Notes under the pieces: generated by a model | The model's input: only the letters and a program-made list of their open reading frames with translations | Told to the model about the DNA's origin: nothing | Database searches by the model: none | Assembly: GCA_017522135.1 (NCBI GenBank) | Contig: JAFXAB010000016.1 | Location: forward strand, 54,529 to 118,528 | DNA: 64,000 nt | From: Bacteroidaceae bacterium | Lineage (GTDB): Bacteria; Bacteroidota; Bacteroidia; Bacteroidales; Barnesiellaceae_A | Direction of reading: 5' to 3' | Made by a program: the position numbers and the translations under genes | In this document: piece by piece, positions 1 through 11,100 of the stretch | How positions within the stretch are numbered: the first letter of the stretch is position 1 | Layout: every line of letters begins with the position of its first letter

Positions 1-216
1 AACCATAACGGTTGTTGCCGATGATGATTGAATAAGGGCGGTAATAAGAATACCGGTGAGAACACCCATAAAACGGTTGTTGGTCATAGAAGATAAAATC
101 TTCTGCATACGATCACCGGCAGCTTTTTGCAAACCTTCGCTCATGATTTTCATTCCATAGAGGAACATTCCTAATGCACCTATCAGTGTCAAGAAATCGA
201 AAAACGAGTAATTCAT
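1..216 (-). CDS. Na/Pi cotransporter family protein (N-terminal part, cut by window edge)
   Basis: Reading the minus strand from the ATG at 216 gives an uninterrupted 72-residue N-terminus that runs off the window. It begins MNYSFFDFLTLIGALGMFLY and contains a GMKIMSEGLQ stretch followed by the sequence IQSSSATTVMV. The QSSSATT motif is the substrate-site hallmark of the NptA/PNaS family of sodium-dependent phosphate transporters, inner-membrane proteins that import inorganic phosphate with Na+. The family usually has 8 or more helices and often a PhoU-like C-terminal domain, which cannot be seen here. A TATTTTTG promoter box lies upstream on the same strand at 303-310. Identification is from the motif; the rest of the protein is outside the window. 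Confidence 0.85.
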   Translation of the reverse strand, partial: MNYSFFDFLTLIGALGMFLYGMKIMSEGLQKAAGDRMQKILSSMTNNRFMGVLTGILITALIQSSSATTVMV

Positions 217-302
217 TGTGTTTAATTTAAAATATTTTGTTGTATCTTTCGTCTTTATATACTATCTTTATCACCATAAAAACAGTAATCCAAATTTGTT
301 TG

Positions 303-310
303 CAAAAATA
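303..310 (-). promoter_or_regulatory. -7 box (TATTTTTG) upstream of Na/Pi cotransporter
   Basis: The minus strand reads TATTTTTG, matching the Bacteroidota -7 consensus TAnnTTTG, 87 bases upstream of the ATG at 216. No convincing TTG was found 23 bases further upstream, so this is a weaker call than the two-part promoters elsewhere in the window. Confidence 0.35.
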
Positions 311-335
311 AATAAATAAAAATATTTGCACCATA

Positions 336-364
336 TTTGTACGATGTATTTTAACTTAGTTTTG
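336..364 (+). promoter_or_regulatory. probable promoter of the nucleoside kinase
   Basis: TAGTTTTG at 357-364 matches TAnnTTTG, with TTTG at 336-339. The spacing (start to start about 20-21) is a little shorter than the 23 seen at the best promoters in this window. The ATG is 31 bases downstream. Confidence 0.4.
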
Positions 365-394
365 AATTTTAACATTCACTTATAAGATAATATC

Positions 395-2068
395 ATGGAC
401 AAGTATATCTCTATTTATTGTTGTAATACCGGTTTGAACATTGACGTTGAGGGTGGAGAATCGTTGTTGAGTATATACAATCGTATTGGCCTTAGTATGC
501 CTCATGGGGCTATTACTGCGCGTGTTAATAACAAGTCTGAGAGTCTCAATTTCCGTATATATAATACCTGCGACGTGGAGTTTGTCGATATTAGCGATGC
601 TTCGGGTATGAGGGTGTATGAGCGTTCGCTCAGTTTTGTGCTATACAAGGCTGTTCATGACCTGTTTCCCGGGGTGTCATTGCGCATCGAGCACTCTATA
701 TCCAATGGCAAATACTGCTTGTTGGGTGATGCACAAGCTCCTGTTGCAGTCGATAAGGTAGATGCTATACGCACCCGCATGCGTGAGATTATCGACAAGG
801 ATTATCCCTTTGAGAAGAAGATGGCACACACCTCCGATGTGGTAAAGATATTTGAACAACAGGGCTTGACGCAAAAAGTAGACCTCTTGAATACAATAGG
901 AGACTTGTATACCGATTATTACGAACTTGACGGGCTGGCCGATATGTATTATAGTTGGTTGGCTCCATCAACGGGCTGTCTGAAGGTGTTTGATTTGCAA
1001 CCATTTGCCAATGGTATGTTGCTATTGCCTCCCGACAAAAGTAATTTGTCGCAACCTGCCAAGCCCATTAATCAATCGAAAATGCTTGAGGCCTTTGACA
1101 AATACAATACTTTCAATCAGATTATAGGGCTCAGTGGTGTGGGGCGTCTCAATCGTGCCATCGAGGAGGATAAAGCCTCGGTCTTGATACAGGTGGCCGA
1201 AGCCTTGCACGAAAAGCAAATTGCTGCTATTGCCGATGAGATAGCTGCCTTGTTCAATCAAGGTGGTGCACGCATAGTACTCATATCGGGTCCTTCATCG
1301 TCGGGCAAAACAACGTTTTCCAAGCGACTATCGGTGCAATTGATGACCAACCGTCTTATGCCGGCGGCTATATCGCTCGATGACTATTTTGTAAATAGAG
1401 TAGATACACCCGTTGATGAATGGGGTGAGTATGACTACGAGTCGTTGTATGCACTCGACTTACAACGCTTCAATAGCGACTTGCAAAGATTGCTCAAGGG
1501 CGAGTTGGTATCTCTGCCTACCTACGACTTCAAGAGCGGTTCACGAGTAGAAGGTGTAAAGAGTATGCAACTCACCCCCAATACTGTGCTTATACTGGAG
1601 GGTATTCATGCGCTCAATCCTGAGCTTACAGCCTCTATACCCCAGGCGCAAAAGTATGGCATATATGCCTCGGCACTCACTTCGCTCTCAATCGACGACC
1701 ACAATTGTATACCCTCTACCGACAATCGCCTGTTGCGTCGCATCGTGCGTGATGCCAAGACACGTGGTGTATCACCCAAAGATACCATTGCGCGCTGGCC
1801 GAGTGTGCGCCGAGGTGAAGATAAGTGGATATTTCCTTATCAAGAGAATGCACATGCTATGTTCAACTCGTCGTTGCTCTTTGAGTTGGCCGTAATACGC
1901 GACTATGCCATGCCCGTATTGCGCACAGTGCCACGCAACTGTCCCGAATATGCCGAGGCTGCCCGTCTGCTCAAGTTCTTACATTACTTCCGTTCACTAC
2001 CCGAGAAAGAAATTCCACCCACATCGCTCCTTCGCGAGTTCCTTGGAGGTAGTAGCTTTAAGTATTGA
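395..2068 (+). CDS. nucleoside (uridine-type) kinase with N-terminal TGS/ThrRS-like domain
   Basis: This 557-residue protein has a P-loop kinase domain in its C-terminal half with a Walker A motif GPSSSGKTT at about residues 299-307. This is the uridine/cytidine kinase and phosphoribulokinase fold, which transfers phosphate from ATP to a nucleoside. The N-terminal part (about 1-60) resembles a TGS domain and is followed by a region like the second domain of threonyl-tRNA synthetase, with HTSDVVKIF. This fused form is standard in Bacteroidales and is usually annotated simply as nucleoside kinase. Compared with plain Udk (about 210 residues) it is more than twice as long. Exact substrate is not settled by sequence alone. 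The next gene is on the same strand but has its own promoter. Confidence 0.85.
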   Translation: MDKYISIYCCNTGLNIDVEGGESLLSIYNRIGLSMPHGAITARVNNKSESLNFRIYNTCDVEFVDISDASGMRVYERSLSFVLYKAVHDLFPGVSLRIEHSISNGKYCLLGDAQAPVAVDKVDAIRTRMREIIDKDYPFEKKMAHTSDVVKIFEQQGLTQKVDLLNTIGDLYTDYYELDGLADMYYSWLAPSTGCLKVFDLQPFANGMLLLPPDKSNLSQPAKPINQSKMLEAFDKYNTFNQIIGLSGVGRLNRAIEEDKASVLIQVAEALHEKQIAAIADEIAALFNQGGARIVLISGPSSSGKTTFSKRLSVQLMTNRLMPAAISLDDYFVNRVDTPVDEWGEYDYESLYALDLQRFNSDLQRLLKGELVSLPTYDFKSGSRVEGVKSMQLTPNTVLILEGIHALNPELTASIPQAQKYGIYASALTSLSIDDHNCIPSTDNRLLRRIVRDAKTRGVSPKDTIARWPSVRRGEDKWIFPYQENAHAMFNSSLLFELAVIRDYAMPVLRTVPRNCPEYAEAARLLKFLHYFRSLPEKEIPPTSLLREFLGGSSFKY

Positions 2069-2095
2069 GAGATACAGAAATTATAGCTATCTTTG
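2065..2095 (+). promoter_or_regulatory. promoter of the U32 peptidase-family gene
   Basis: TTG at 2065-2067 and TATCTTTG at 2088-2095 are spaced 23 bases start to start, the arrangement seen at six promoters in this window. The -35-like element overlaps the stop of the preceding kinase gene. The ATG lies at 2131, giving a leader of roughly 30 bases. Confidence 0.7.
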
Positions 2096-2130
2096 CGCGA
2101 TAAAATTTGTAGTTATACATAAATAGAAGT

Positions 2131-3381
2131 ATGAAGAGAGAAGATTTTGAAATAATGGCTCCGGTGGGTTGCTACGAGTCGTTGCAAGCAGCCATACAAG
2201 CAGGAGCCGACTCGATATATTTTGGTATCGAAGGCTTGAACATGCGAGCACGCTCGTCGGTAAACTTCACCATAGACGACCTGCACAATATAGCTCAAAT
2301 ATGCGAGCAGAATGGCTTGAAAAGCTATCTTACGGTCAACACTATTATCTATGACAATGATATGGAGTTGATGCGCAGCATTATCAATGCGGCTCGCGAT
2401 GCCGGTATCTCGGCTATTATTGCCAGCGATGTTGCTGCCATGACCTATGCTCGTAGTGTCGGTGTTGAGGTGCACTTGTCTACCCAACTCAATATATCGA
2501 ATGTAGAGGCTTTGCGCTTCTACTCACAATTTGCCGATGTTGTAGTATTGGCTCGTGAGTTGAATATGAGTCAGGTAGCCAATATCTACCGTGCTATCGA
2601 GGAAGAAAATATCGTGGGCCCGGCCGGAAAGCCTATACGCATCGAAATGTTCTGTCATGGTGCTTTGTGTATGGCTGTGTCGGGCAAGTGCTACTTGAGC
2701 TTGCACGAGATGAACCACTCGGCCAATCGTGGTGGTTGCATGCAGATATGTCGCCGTTCATACCAAGTTACCGACCGCGAAACCGGCGAGGAACTTGCCA
2801 TAGAGAACCAATATATCATGTCGCCCAAGGACCTCAAGACCATACACTTCCTCAACAAACTCATCGACTCGGGTGTGAGAGTATTTAAGATTGAGGGCCG
2901 TGCTCGTGGCCCCGAGTATGTAAGCACGGTTGTTTCGTGCTACAACGAAGCTATTGAGGCTTGTCTCAACGATACATTTACTGATGAGCGCATCGAGGAG
3001 TGGAATACTCGTTTGGCCACTGTGTTCAACCGTGGTTTTTGGGATGGCTATTACTTGGGACAACGACTTGGTGAGTGGTCGAAGAATTATGGTTCGTCGG
3101 CAACCAAGCGCAAGGAGTATATAGGAAAGGGTGTCAAATATTTTTCCAATCTGGGTGTGGCCGAGTTTCTCCTTGAGAGCGGTGAACTATCGGTGGGAGA
3201 AGAGATACTTATAACCGGACCCACAACAGGAGCTTTGTTTGTAACTGTAGAGGAGATACGAGTGGCTCTGAAGAGTGTCGATAAGGTAACCAAGGGTGTG
3301 CACTTCTCTATCAAGCTTGATAAAAAGATAAGACCATCAGACAAACTATATAAATGGGTCGACACCGACCGTAAACAATAA
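2131..3381 (+). CDS. U32 family peptidase-like protein (RlhA/TrhP-type)
   Basis: The 416-residue protein begins with the typical U32 opening (IMAPVGCYESLQAAIQAGAD) and carries the full U32 signature E-x-F-x2-G-x-L-C-x4-G-x-C-x-L-S at residues 172-190, followed by a GGCMQICRR segment. Family members were once called collagenases; characterised bacterial ones (RlhA, TrhP) hydroxylate cytidine or uridine in rRNA or tRNA using prephenate-linked chemistry, and conserved cysteines are thought to hold an iron-sulfur cluster. An RNA-modification role is therefore more likely than proteolysis, but which RNA is not evident. It has a clear promoter directly upstream and ends just before the next gene, so the two could be co-transcribed. 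Confidence 0.88.
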   Translation: MKREDFEIMAPVGCYESLQAAIQAGADSIYFGIEGLNMRARSSVNFTIDDLHNIAQICEQNGLKSYLTVNTIIYDNDMELMRSIINAARDAGISAIIASDVAAMTYARSVGVEVHLSTQLNISNVEALRFYSQFADVVVLARELNMSQVANIYRAIEEENIVGPAGKPIRIEMFCHGALCMAVSGKCYLSLHEMNHSANRGGCMQICRRSYQVTDRETGEELAIENQYIMSPKDLKTIHFLNKLIDSGVRVFKIEGRARGPEYVSTVVSCYNEAIEACLNDTFTDERIEEWNTRLATVFNRGFWDGYYLGQRLGEWSKNYGSSATKRKEYIGKGVKYFSNLGVAEFLLESGELSVGEEILITGPTTGALFVTVEEIRVALKSVDKVTKGVHFSIKLDKKIRPSDKLYKWVDTDRKQ

Positions 3382-3384
3382 TTG

Positions 3385-6375
3385 ATGTCCGCCATGAGAA
3401 GATTGTACGCAATATTATCGATACTCATACTCTGTACGGTTGTGGTAGGTGCTCAATCTTTGCATACAACCGATGCCGCCTCGGACTATGACAGGGGATA
3501 TACTATGTATTGCGATGGCAACTATGCCGGTTGTGTTGATGTCATGTCGGCATTGTTACAGCGCACCGATGCCTCGCAATATCATGAAGAGGCTGCGTTC
3601 TATGTTGTTATGTCGCAGGCCAAGCGTGGTGTTAAGCACACTCCCGAGTTGCTTGCTCGCTATCTTTGGGAGTATCCCTACTCTCTACATCATAGCGAGA
3701 TATCTCTGGCTCTTGGTTACTACTATTACAGTGTGGGTGAGTATGACAAGGCTATTGAAGAGTTGGTAAAGATAGGTCTGGGCAGTATCAATAGTAGCGA
3801 GCAGGATGATTATTGCTATCGCTTGGCCATGAGCTATATCCATACACAACAGCCCGATAAGGCTCAACCCCTGCTAAGGGCTTTGGTGCAGAACTCTGCG
3901 CAATACCGCGATGTGGCGCGATATTATAGTGGTTATATTTATTATGACAAAGGTGATTATACCAATGCTCATCGCACCCTTATGCAAATACACGGGGGGT
4001 CGGAGTATGAATTGGAGGCAAAATATTTGTTGCTTAATATAGATTTTGCCAACAAGCAGTATGCACAGTGTGTAGCCTCGTGCGACCCTTTGATAAAGAG
4101 TAAAATCAATCCCGAATATCTACCCGAATTGTATCGTATAGCCGGTGAGAGTCATTACCAATTGGGCAATGACGAGCAAGCCCTGTCATATATCTATAGC
4201 TATATAGAGTGTGCCGATACTCTCAATCGTACTACTCTGTACATGGCCGGTATATTGTCCTATCGCAACAAGGAGTATAGTAAGGCTATAGAGTTGCTGG
4301 ATGGTGTTGCAGAGGCCGATGACGATATATCGCAAAACGCATATTTGCATAAGGGTTTGGCCTATTTGCAAATGAAAGATACGCACAATGCTTATGTCTC
4401 ATTCAGTCGTGCGGCCGATAATCGTTGTGATGAAACCATTCGTGAAATAGCCCTATACAATAGGGCTTTGTGTGCCTACGATGGCAAGTTGAACTTGTTT
4501 GATAGCACGCTGGCTCTCTTTGAGAACTTTGCTCGCGAATATCCGCGTTCACGTTATATTGATGATGTGAATAGTCGCATTTCCAATCTGCATCTCTCGT
4601 CTCGCAACTATGCCGACGCTCTCAATTATATTGATAAAATAAAGCAACCTTCGAGCGAAATACTCAAACAGCGTCAGCAGATTTTATATATGCTTGGTAC
4701 AGAGTGTTTTGCCAATAATGACATATCACAAGCCGATGAGTGGTTTGTCCAAGCTGTCGAGATGGGCGACTATGCTCCGGAGTATCGAGTGCGTTCAATC
4801 TATTGGTTGGGCGAGTGTCGTTATCGCAAGGGTGTATATAAAGATGCGCTTAAGCGTTATGAACAAGTGGTGAAAAGTGATGTGGCCACCGATGCCTCTA
4901 TGGTAGCATTGGCTCAATATAATATTGCGTATTGCTACTTCAACACCAAAAAATACAAAAGTGCCGGCTCGGCTTTTGAATTGTTTACTCAAAACCCCTC
5001 GGCTACTATACCCTTACTTATAGATGCTTATAGCCGTATGGGCGATTGTTATTTTAAGGCTCGCGACTACGCTACGGCCGAGAAATACTATGCTCGTGCA
5101 GCAAACTATAAAGGCAATGGTAGTGACTATGCGTTGCTGCAACAGGCTGTAGTGACGGGGGTAAATAAAAAATACAATCAAAAAACCGCGTTGCTTAAGC
5201 AATTTATCAGTGAGTATCCGCAATCGGAATATAGCAGTGAGGTATACAATGAGCTGGCTCAAACATATATCTCAACAGGCAATAGTCGTGAGGCGATAAA
5301 AACATTCAATCGACTTATAGAACTATTTCCCGAAAGCGTATTGACTCGCAACGCTATGTTGCAGTTGGGGGCTTTGTATTATAATCAGAATGAGCTGAAC
5401 AACTCTATAACAGTCTATAAAAAACTTATTGTACGATACCCTAAGAGCAAAGAGACCTTAGTGGCTGTTGAAGACCTCAAGTCGATATATATTGAACTGA
5501 ATCAAGTAGAAGAGTTGTCAAAGTTTATGCGACAGCAAGGTATAGACTATCAAAAAAACGAGTTGGACTCTCTTACTTACATTGCCGCTGAACGCATCTA
5601 TATGACTGCCGGAGATGCCACACCTCTCAAGAACTATACAGCACAGTACCCGCAAGGTGCATATACATCTACAGCATATTATTATATGGGTAATGTGGCC
5701 GATGCCGAGCAGAAATACGATGAAGCCTTGGAGTGTTATATGAGTTCTCTGCAGGCCGACCCACATGGCAATTTTGCCGAAGAGGCTCTTGCTCGCAGTG
5801 GCGATATACTGTATGATATGGAACAATATCAGCGTGCTGCAACACAGTATACCCAATTGGAGCAAAAGACCGCTACATCAGAGTTGCGTCAAAATGCTGC
5901 ATTAGGTGCTTTGCGTTGTTATGTGCGACTGCATCAACACAATGAAGTTATAGACGTAGCCAACCGTATATTGGCACAAAACAAGGTGTCGCCCGAGGTA
6001 GAGCATGAAGTGCGTTACTACCGTGCACAATCGTACCGTGCCGAGGGTAATGTGGATAATGCCCTGAGTGAATATGCCTTCTTGGCACAAGATACTCGCA
6101 TGCCGTATGGTGCAGAGGCTGCTTATCTTTTGGCGCAATATCATTTCGACAACAATCATATTGACGAGGCCGAGAAAGCAGCCAATGACTTTGTGCAGAA
6201 AGGTACTCAACATGCCTATTGGTTGGCTCGCAACTTTATCTTGTTGGCCGACATCTATGCCAGCAAAAACGATAGCTATACTGCGCGTCAATATCTCTTA
6301 CAGTTGCGCGATAATTATCCCGGAAACAACGATGATATAAATGCGATAATAGAAAAACGACTCGAAAACTTATAA
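3385..6375 (+). CDS. large exported tetratricopeptide repeat protein
   Basis: This protein of about 996 residues starts with a signal peptide (MRRLYAILSILILC, cleavage near VVGAQS). The open frame extends to a TTG at 3382, but ATG 3385 or ATG 3394 directly before the signal sequence is more likely. The rest is a nearly continuous array of helical TPR units, several in the outer-membrane-assembly style (FxxxxxxYPxSxYxxxA, as in EYPQSEYSSEVYNELAQ and RYPKSKETLVAV). Such repeats act as scaffolds for protein-protein contacts in the periplasm. It begins 3 bases after the U32 gene and is followed 18 bases later by an outer-membrane barrel gene, so the three are likely one transcript. A role in envelope assembly with the barrel is an inference from context. 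Confidence 0.8.
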   Translation: MSAMRRLYAILSILILCTVVVGAQSLHTTDAASDYDRGYTMYCDGNYAGCVDVMSALLQRTDASQYHEEAAFYVVMSQAKRGVKHTPELLARYLWEYPYSLHHSEISLALGYYYYSVGEYDKAIEELVKIGLGSINSSEQDDYCYRLAMSYIHTQQPDKAQPLLRALVQNSAQYRDVARYYSGYIYYDKGDYTNAHRTLMQIHGGSEYELEAKYLLLNIDFANKQYAQCVASCDPLIKSKINPEYLPELYRIAGESHYQLGNDEQALSYIYSYIECADTLNRTTLYMAGILSYRNKEYSKAIELLDGVAEADDDISQNAYLHKGLAYLQMKDTHNAYVSFSRAADNRCDETIREIALYNRALCAYDGKLNLFDSTLALFENFAREYPRSRYIDDVNSRISNLHLSSRNYADALNYIDKIKQPSSEILKQRQQILYMLGTECFANNDISQADEWFVQAVEMGDYAPEYRVRSIYWLGECRYRKGVYKDALKRYEQVVKSDVATDASMVALAQYNIAYCYFNTKKYKSAGSAFELFTQNPSATIPLLIDAYSRMGDCYFKARDYATAEKYYARAANYKGNGSDYALLQQAVVTGVNKKYNQKTALLKQFISEYPQSEYSSEVYNELAQTYISTGNSREAIKTFNRLIELFPESVLTRNAMLQLGALYYNQNELNNSITVYKKLIVRYPKSKETLVAVEDLKSIYIELNQVEELSKFMRQQGIDYQKNELDSLTYIAAERIYMTAGDATPLKNYTAQYPQGAYTSTAYYYMGNVADAEQKYDEALECYMSSLQADPHGNFAEEALARSGDILYDMEQYQRAATQYTQLEQKTATSELRQNAALGALRCYVRLHQHNEVIDVANRILAQNKVSPEVEHEVRYYRAQSYRAEGNVDNALSEYAFLAQDTRMPYGAEAAYLLAQYHFDNNHIDEAEKAANDFVQKGTQHAYWLARNFILLADIYASKNDSYTARQYLLQLRDNYPGNNDDINAIIEKRLENL

Positions 6376-6393
6376 AATTCAGCGCAAATATAT

Positions 6394-8088
6394 ATGAAAA
6401 AATATGCTCTCATTTTCACAACAATGCTTGTTGCCATTATGCAAGCCTATGGAAATGACACATTGCAACGCGAGGTGACAATTGTGCGCAATTTTACCCC
6501 CGTAGTACGCGATGCCGAGAAAATCAATACTCTCCCTCCCATTACGACTCCTACATTTGAACGACAAGCTGTGAATTATGCGTTTGACGCATTCTCGGCC
6601 GATGTGAATATACACCCTTCAAAGGTGGCAATGCCCTATTTTATACCCATCAACGAGACAACATCGGACTATAACGGCTATGCCAACTTCGACATGGGAA
6701 TGTATATGTCAATGGCAGCCAACGCCGGTTATCGTATACTTGATACCCGCAACGACCGATTGGGTATTGCGGCACAATTTACATCGCTCAATGGCAACCT
6801 ACCCGTCAACACACATTGTATGCCTGTGCCACCGCAAGATACCCGACAGACTTTTTACGATGTGCGTGCAAGATTGCATTATGCACACATTTTTAACAAC
6901 AATATCACATTGGCACTCAATGCCTCGTATCGCTATGCGTTCTTCAACTATTATGGTGTTATGGGTTTAGGTGTACATCCTACACAGCATGTTAATAACT
7001 ATAAGGCCGAAGTACGTGTAGACAATAGCGAAGCGCAACAATATGACTACGAAAAGTGGCATGTAACAGCCGGATATCAACTTTATCACAATGCTACCGG
7101 TGTGTATACCGACAATGCCACTTGTGAGCACTATGCCTATCTCGACCTTTCTTATGCCCGTATGCTCAGCGATTATTGGAGTGTGGGAGGTGATTTGCTC
7201 GGCAACTATTTACAGTACAACGGGCTTGCCTCTGCAACGCTCAATGATATATTATTGGGTACTGTACAACCGGCACAACAGGCTCGTCACATCTTCATGA
7301 TGAGTATTTTGCCTCATGCCACATGGAACAAGGAGCGAATAAGTTTTCGTGCCGGATTGAAGTTGGATCTATCAGGTGGTGATGGTAATGTTTTCTGTAT
7401 AGCTCCCGATATTCGTTTCAATTGGGAGTTTGTTAAGAACTATTTTATATTTGCCAATATTGGAGGTGGCAAGCAACTCAATCGCTGGAGCGATGTTTCG
7501 CAATATTGCCTCTACTTCGACCCCTCACAGCAGATAGCCTCTGCCTACTCGCCCGTCGATGCCCAATTGGGGCTTCGCATGCACATCATACCCGAACTGT
7601 TTATTACATTGTATGGCGGATATGAAGTGGCCGACAAGGCACTGTTTCAGCGCGTGGATGCTCTATCACAATCTGTTGTATGGGATGCCATAGATGCAAC
7701 TTGTATCAAAGCCGGAATAGGTATCAATGCCGATATTACCGAGTATCTATCTTTTGAGGCTGATGTTGCCTATCGTCAATGGAATAGCGATGGAAAGATT
7801 ATCACCCGCAATCGTCCGCGTTGGGAGGCCAATGCCACAATTATGGTGCACCCTATCAAGCAATTGGATGTTAAACTCGACTACAATATGCAACTTGAAC
7901 GAGACTTTGGGGTATATGGCCGACTGAACGACATACACAACCTTAGCCTTACAGCAAGCTATCGTATATTTGACTGGCTATCGGTATCGGCACACGGACA
8001 CAACCTCCTCAATCGTCGTCACGACTACTACTATGGACTTCCGGCTCCCGGTTTACAAGTCATGGGTGGTGTTGCCGTCAAGTTCTAA
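6394..8088 (+). CDS. outer-membrane beta-barrel protein (TonB-receptor-like barrel)
   Basis: The 564-residue protein has a signal peptide (MKKYALIFTTMLVAIMQAYG) and then a short conserved opening, REVTIVRNFTPVVRDAEKI. The remainder is rich in alternating aromatic/polar strands and ends with an aromatic C-terminal residue (GGVAVKF), as expected for a barrel folded by the BAM complex. There is no plug domain or recognisable TonB box, so it is not a complete TonB-dependent transporter. Placement directly after the TPR protein suggests they work together, possibly with the TPR protein as periplasmic partner. The substrate is unknown. Confidence 0.72.
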   Translation: MKKYALIFTTMLVAIMQAYGNDTLQREVTIVRNFTPVVRDAEKINTLPPITTPTFERQAVNYAFDAFSADVNIHPSKVAMPYFIPINETTSDYNGYANFDMGMYMSMAANAGYRILDTRNDRLGIAAQFTSLNGNLPVNTHCMPVPPQDTRQTFYDVRARLHYAHIFNNNITLALNASYRYAFFNYYGVMGLGVHPTQHVNNYKAEVRVDNSEAQQYDYEKWHVTAGYQLYHNATGVYTDNATCEHYAYLDLSYARMLSDYWSVGGDLLGNYLQYNGLASATLNDILLGTVQPAQQARHIFMMSILPHATWNKERISFRAGLKLDLSGGDGNVFCIAPDIRFNWEFVKNYFIFANIGGGKQLNRWSDVSQYCLYFDPSQQIASAYSPVDAQLGLRMHIIPELFITLYGGYEVADKALFQRVDALSQSVVWDAIDATCIKAGIGINADITEYLSFEADVAYRQWNSDGKIITRNRPRWEANATIMVHPIKQLDVKLDYNMQLERDFGVYGRLNDIHNLSLTASYRIFDWLSVSAHGHNLLNRRHDYYYGLPAPGLQVMGGVAVKF

Positions 8089-8138
8089 TTTTCATTGACT
8101 TTCTATAACACAGATCATAAAATAACCGATAAAATACT

Positions 8139-11100
8139 ATGTTGAAAAAATTATCTGTTCTTATTCTCTATACTATCGCATCTGTATTGTGTACTCCTCT
8201 ATTGGCTGAGGTTGTATCGACAGAGCATGCCAGGCAAATAGCCAATACATTCCTGACACTCGACAACGAATGGCATGGTTTAACAGATGCCAACGTGCAT
8301 CTTGTCGAACATAATGACATGCCTGCCTACTATGTTATAGAATATACAGCCGGAGGATGGGCTATCGTGTCGGCTCAATCGACATCAAACCCCATTATAG
8401 GCTATAACACCAAGGGTGAGTATGCTGCCCCCGAACCGATGAAACAGCTGCTCGACATCAATGCACAAGCAATAGTAGCCCGTGCCCAAGAGAAGACAAC
8501 CGTTGAACACAAGGAGTGGAAACGCATAAGAGAGCGCAAAGCTCCGCAAGAGGATATCAATACAACCCCCGATGTGGCACCTCTTATCAAGATAAACCTC
8601 GACCAATCGGCACCATTCAATAGCTATTGCCCCGAGATAGATGGCGAAAAGTGTCTGGTGGGTTGTGTGGCTGTAGCCATGACACAAGCCCTGATGGTGC
8701 AACGATATCCTCATGCCCCACAAGGTAAACACTCGTACAGCTACGGCGAATCGACTGGTGACGGAGCCGGTCACAGCATCAACTACGACAAGGAGCGCCC
8801 CTACGACTGGGATGCGATGTATAATGGCAACAACGACGAGATAGCTCGACTGGCCTTCCACTGTGGTGTGTCGGTTGATATGATGTACAGCCTAACAGCT
8901 TCGGGTACTGTTACCGAACTTGTAGCGACAGCACTTCCTCGCAACTTCGGATACGATGCCAATGTAATACGCTATGTAAAGAAGACCAGCGATATAGATA
9001 AATGGTTGAAAACAATATTGGGCGAACTCTCGGAGGGTCGTGCCGTAGTATATCGCGGTCAGAGCGGTAGCGGTGGTCATTGCTGGAACGTGGATGGCTG
9101 GAAACAATCGACTCAGATGGTTCACTGCAACTGGGGTTGGGGTGGTATAGGTAATGGCTACTTCAACATCAACAATATGACCGACTCTTATCAAGGAATA
9201 GGATTTCAAGCAGGCCATTCGGCAGTAGTAGGTATAGGTGCACCCACAACAACACCCTACGATGTGTTGTTAAGCAACACCCAATTCTTGTTGGGGACAG
9301 AACCGGGCACTGTATTGGCTGACGTAAAGGTACTGTGTGGCGACAAAGAGGCAGCATACAGCTACGAACTCTATAGCAGAAAGGATAACGACGGCAACAT
9401 CGTATCGCCCTATAAGATAGAGAACAACCAACTCATCACAACCGAGACTATTACCAACGACAACACATTTAAGTATATATATATCAAGGTAACAAATACC
9501 AACAATGGCAAGAGCTATGAGAAAGAGTATAATATATACCTCACCTCGCAAGATGCTACCGATATAGCCGGTACATACACCGCCACAGCCACAAATGCTA
9601 CAAACGAAGATATAAAAGAGGAGTGGCAAATAAATATCACTACCGACGAGAACGACCCCTATAAAGTGTGGTTGCAACCGTTGTGCTACTTCAAAAATCT
9701 CGAAGCACAACACATCAACCCCGTCTATGCAACATACGATGCCACAAAGAGAGAACTTACCATGCCTTTGGGTCAAAAAATGTTTAAGCGCAGTGGTTTT
9801 AATATCGTAAACGCCATGTCGTACGATGGCAAGAACATATCGACTACGGGCGATGTGGTACTAAAAGTGTATGTAAGCGATACCAAAAAGGAGATAAGCA
9901 TCGACCCCCTATATATATTGGGAGCCGCTGATGTCAATAAAAACAATGAATGGCAACAAAGCCTTAACCAATATCGCCTCACACAAGAGAAAGCCCCCCT
10001 ACTCGATGTAGAATTGAGCACAACCGATTTCTATTCCGATGTAGCGGTGGGTGCACCTCTGGCCGACGTTATTGTCACAACACAAAATCCCAAAGCTGTA
10101 ATTAGCTACGAGGTATTTGGACCCAAAGACAAAGACCTCAACTATACTCAATCGCCCTACGATATTGTAGATGGCACACTTGTCAGCACTGAGCCTATTA
10201 CTGATAGTGATATGTTCAAGTATGTGACTATAAGAGTTACCGACACACACACCGGCGAGTGGATAAACAAAGGCTTCTATATCAACGTCATCAGCCTTAC
10301 ACCCGGTACAATAGCCGGAGAGTATTATGCCTATGCCAACAGCTCGTTCAAAGACTTCCCCAACGAGGAGTGGAAGGTGTCGATTACGGTAGATGAAAAC
10401 GACAACAACAAATTGTGGATAACCCCCGTGTGCAAGATACATAACATTGCTGTTGAGGATATCAAGCCCGCTTACGCCACATTCGACGGGGTAAACAGTA
10501 CCATAGAAATGCCCTTGGGACAAACCCTCTACACCGACAACGACAAATACAACTTGATAGCAGCAACATCGACCAATAGCGCTGCCGCTCCCAATACAAC
10601 CGGTATTGCCCAGATGAGTGTATATAAAAATGGTGACGCAATAGAGATAGCCTTTGCCAACGATTACACATTCGGAGTAGGTAATGCTGTAGATGACTCA
10701 TGGTGGTTCCAGGCACTCCACGACATCGTGTACTCAAATCGTGAGATTGTTGTGTATAAATACATCTACTACAACATTATAAACGAGACCGACAAGCAGG
10801 TAGAGGTAACCTACAAAGGCGTGAGCCGCGACCACTACTCAGGCGAGTATTATAGCCTAATGGAAATACCCACAACCATCGAATACAAAGAAAACAGCTA
10901 CACCGTTACAGGTATTGGTAAAGATGCGTTCTACAATAGTGGCGAGCTATACGCAATCGCACTGCCCGAGAGTATCACCGAGATAGGCGAAGAGGCTTTT
11001 GCCATGTGTGATAGACTGTCGCAACTGGATATACTGGCAACCACCCCGCCCGTTATCTACGCCAACACATTTGATGGCGTAAACAGAACAATACCGGTAA

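Noticed and set aside
3382..3384. TTG start for the large TPR protein
   Set aside because: An ATG follows immediately and another one begins the signal peptide; a TTG start is not needed.
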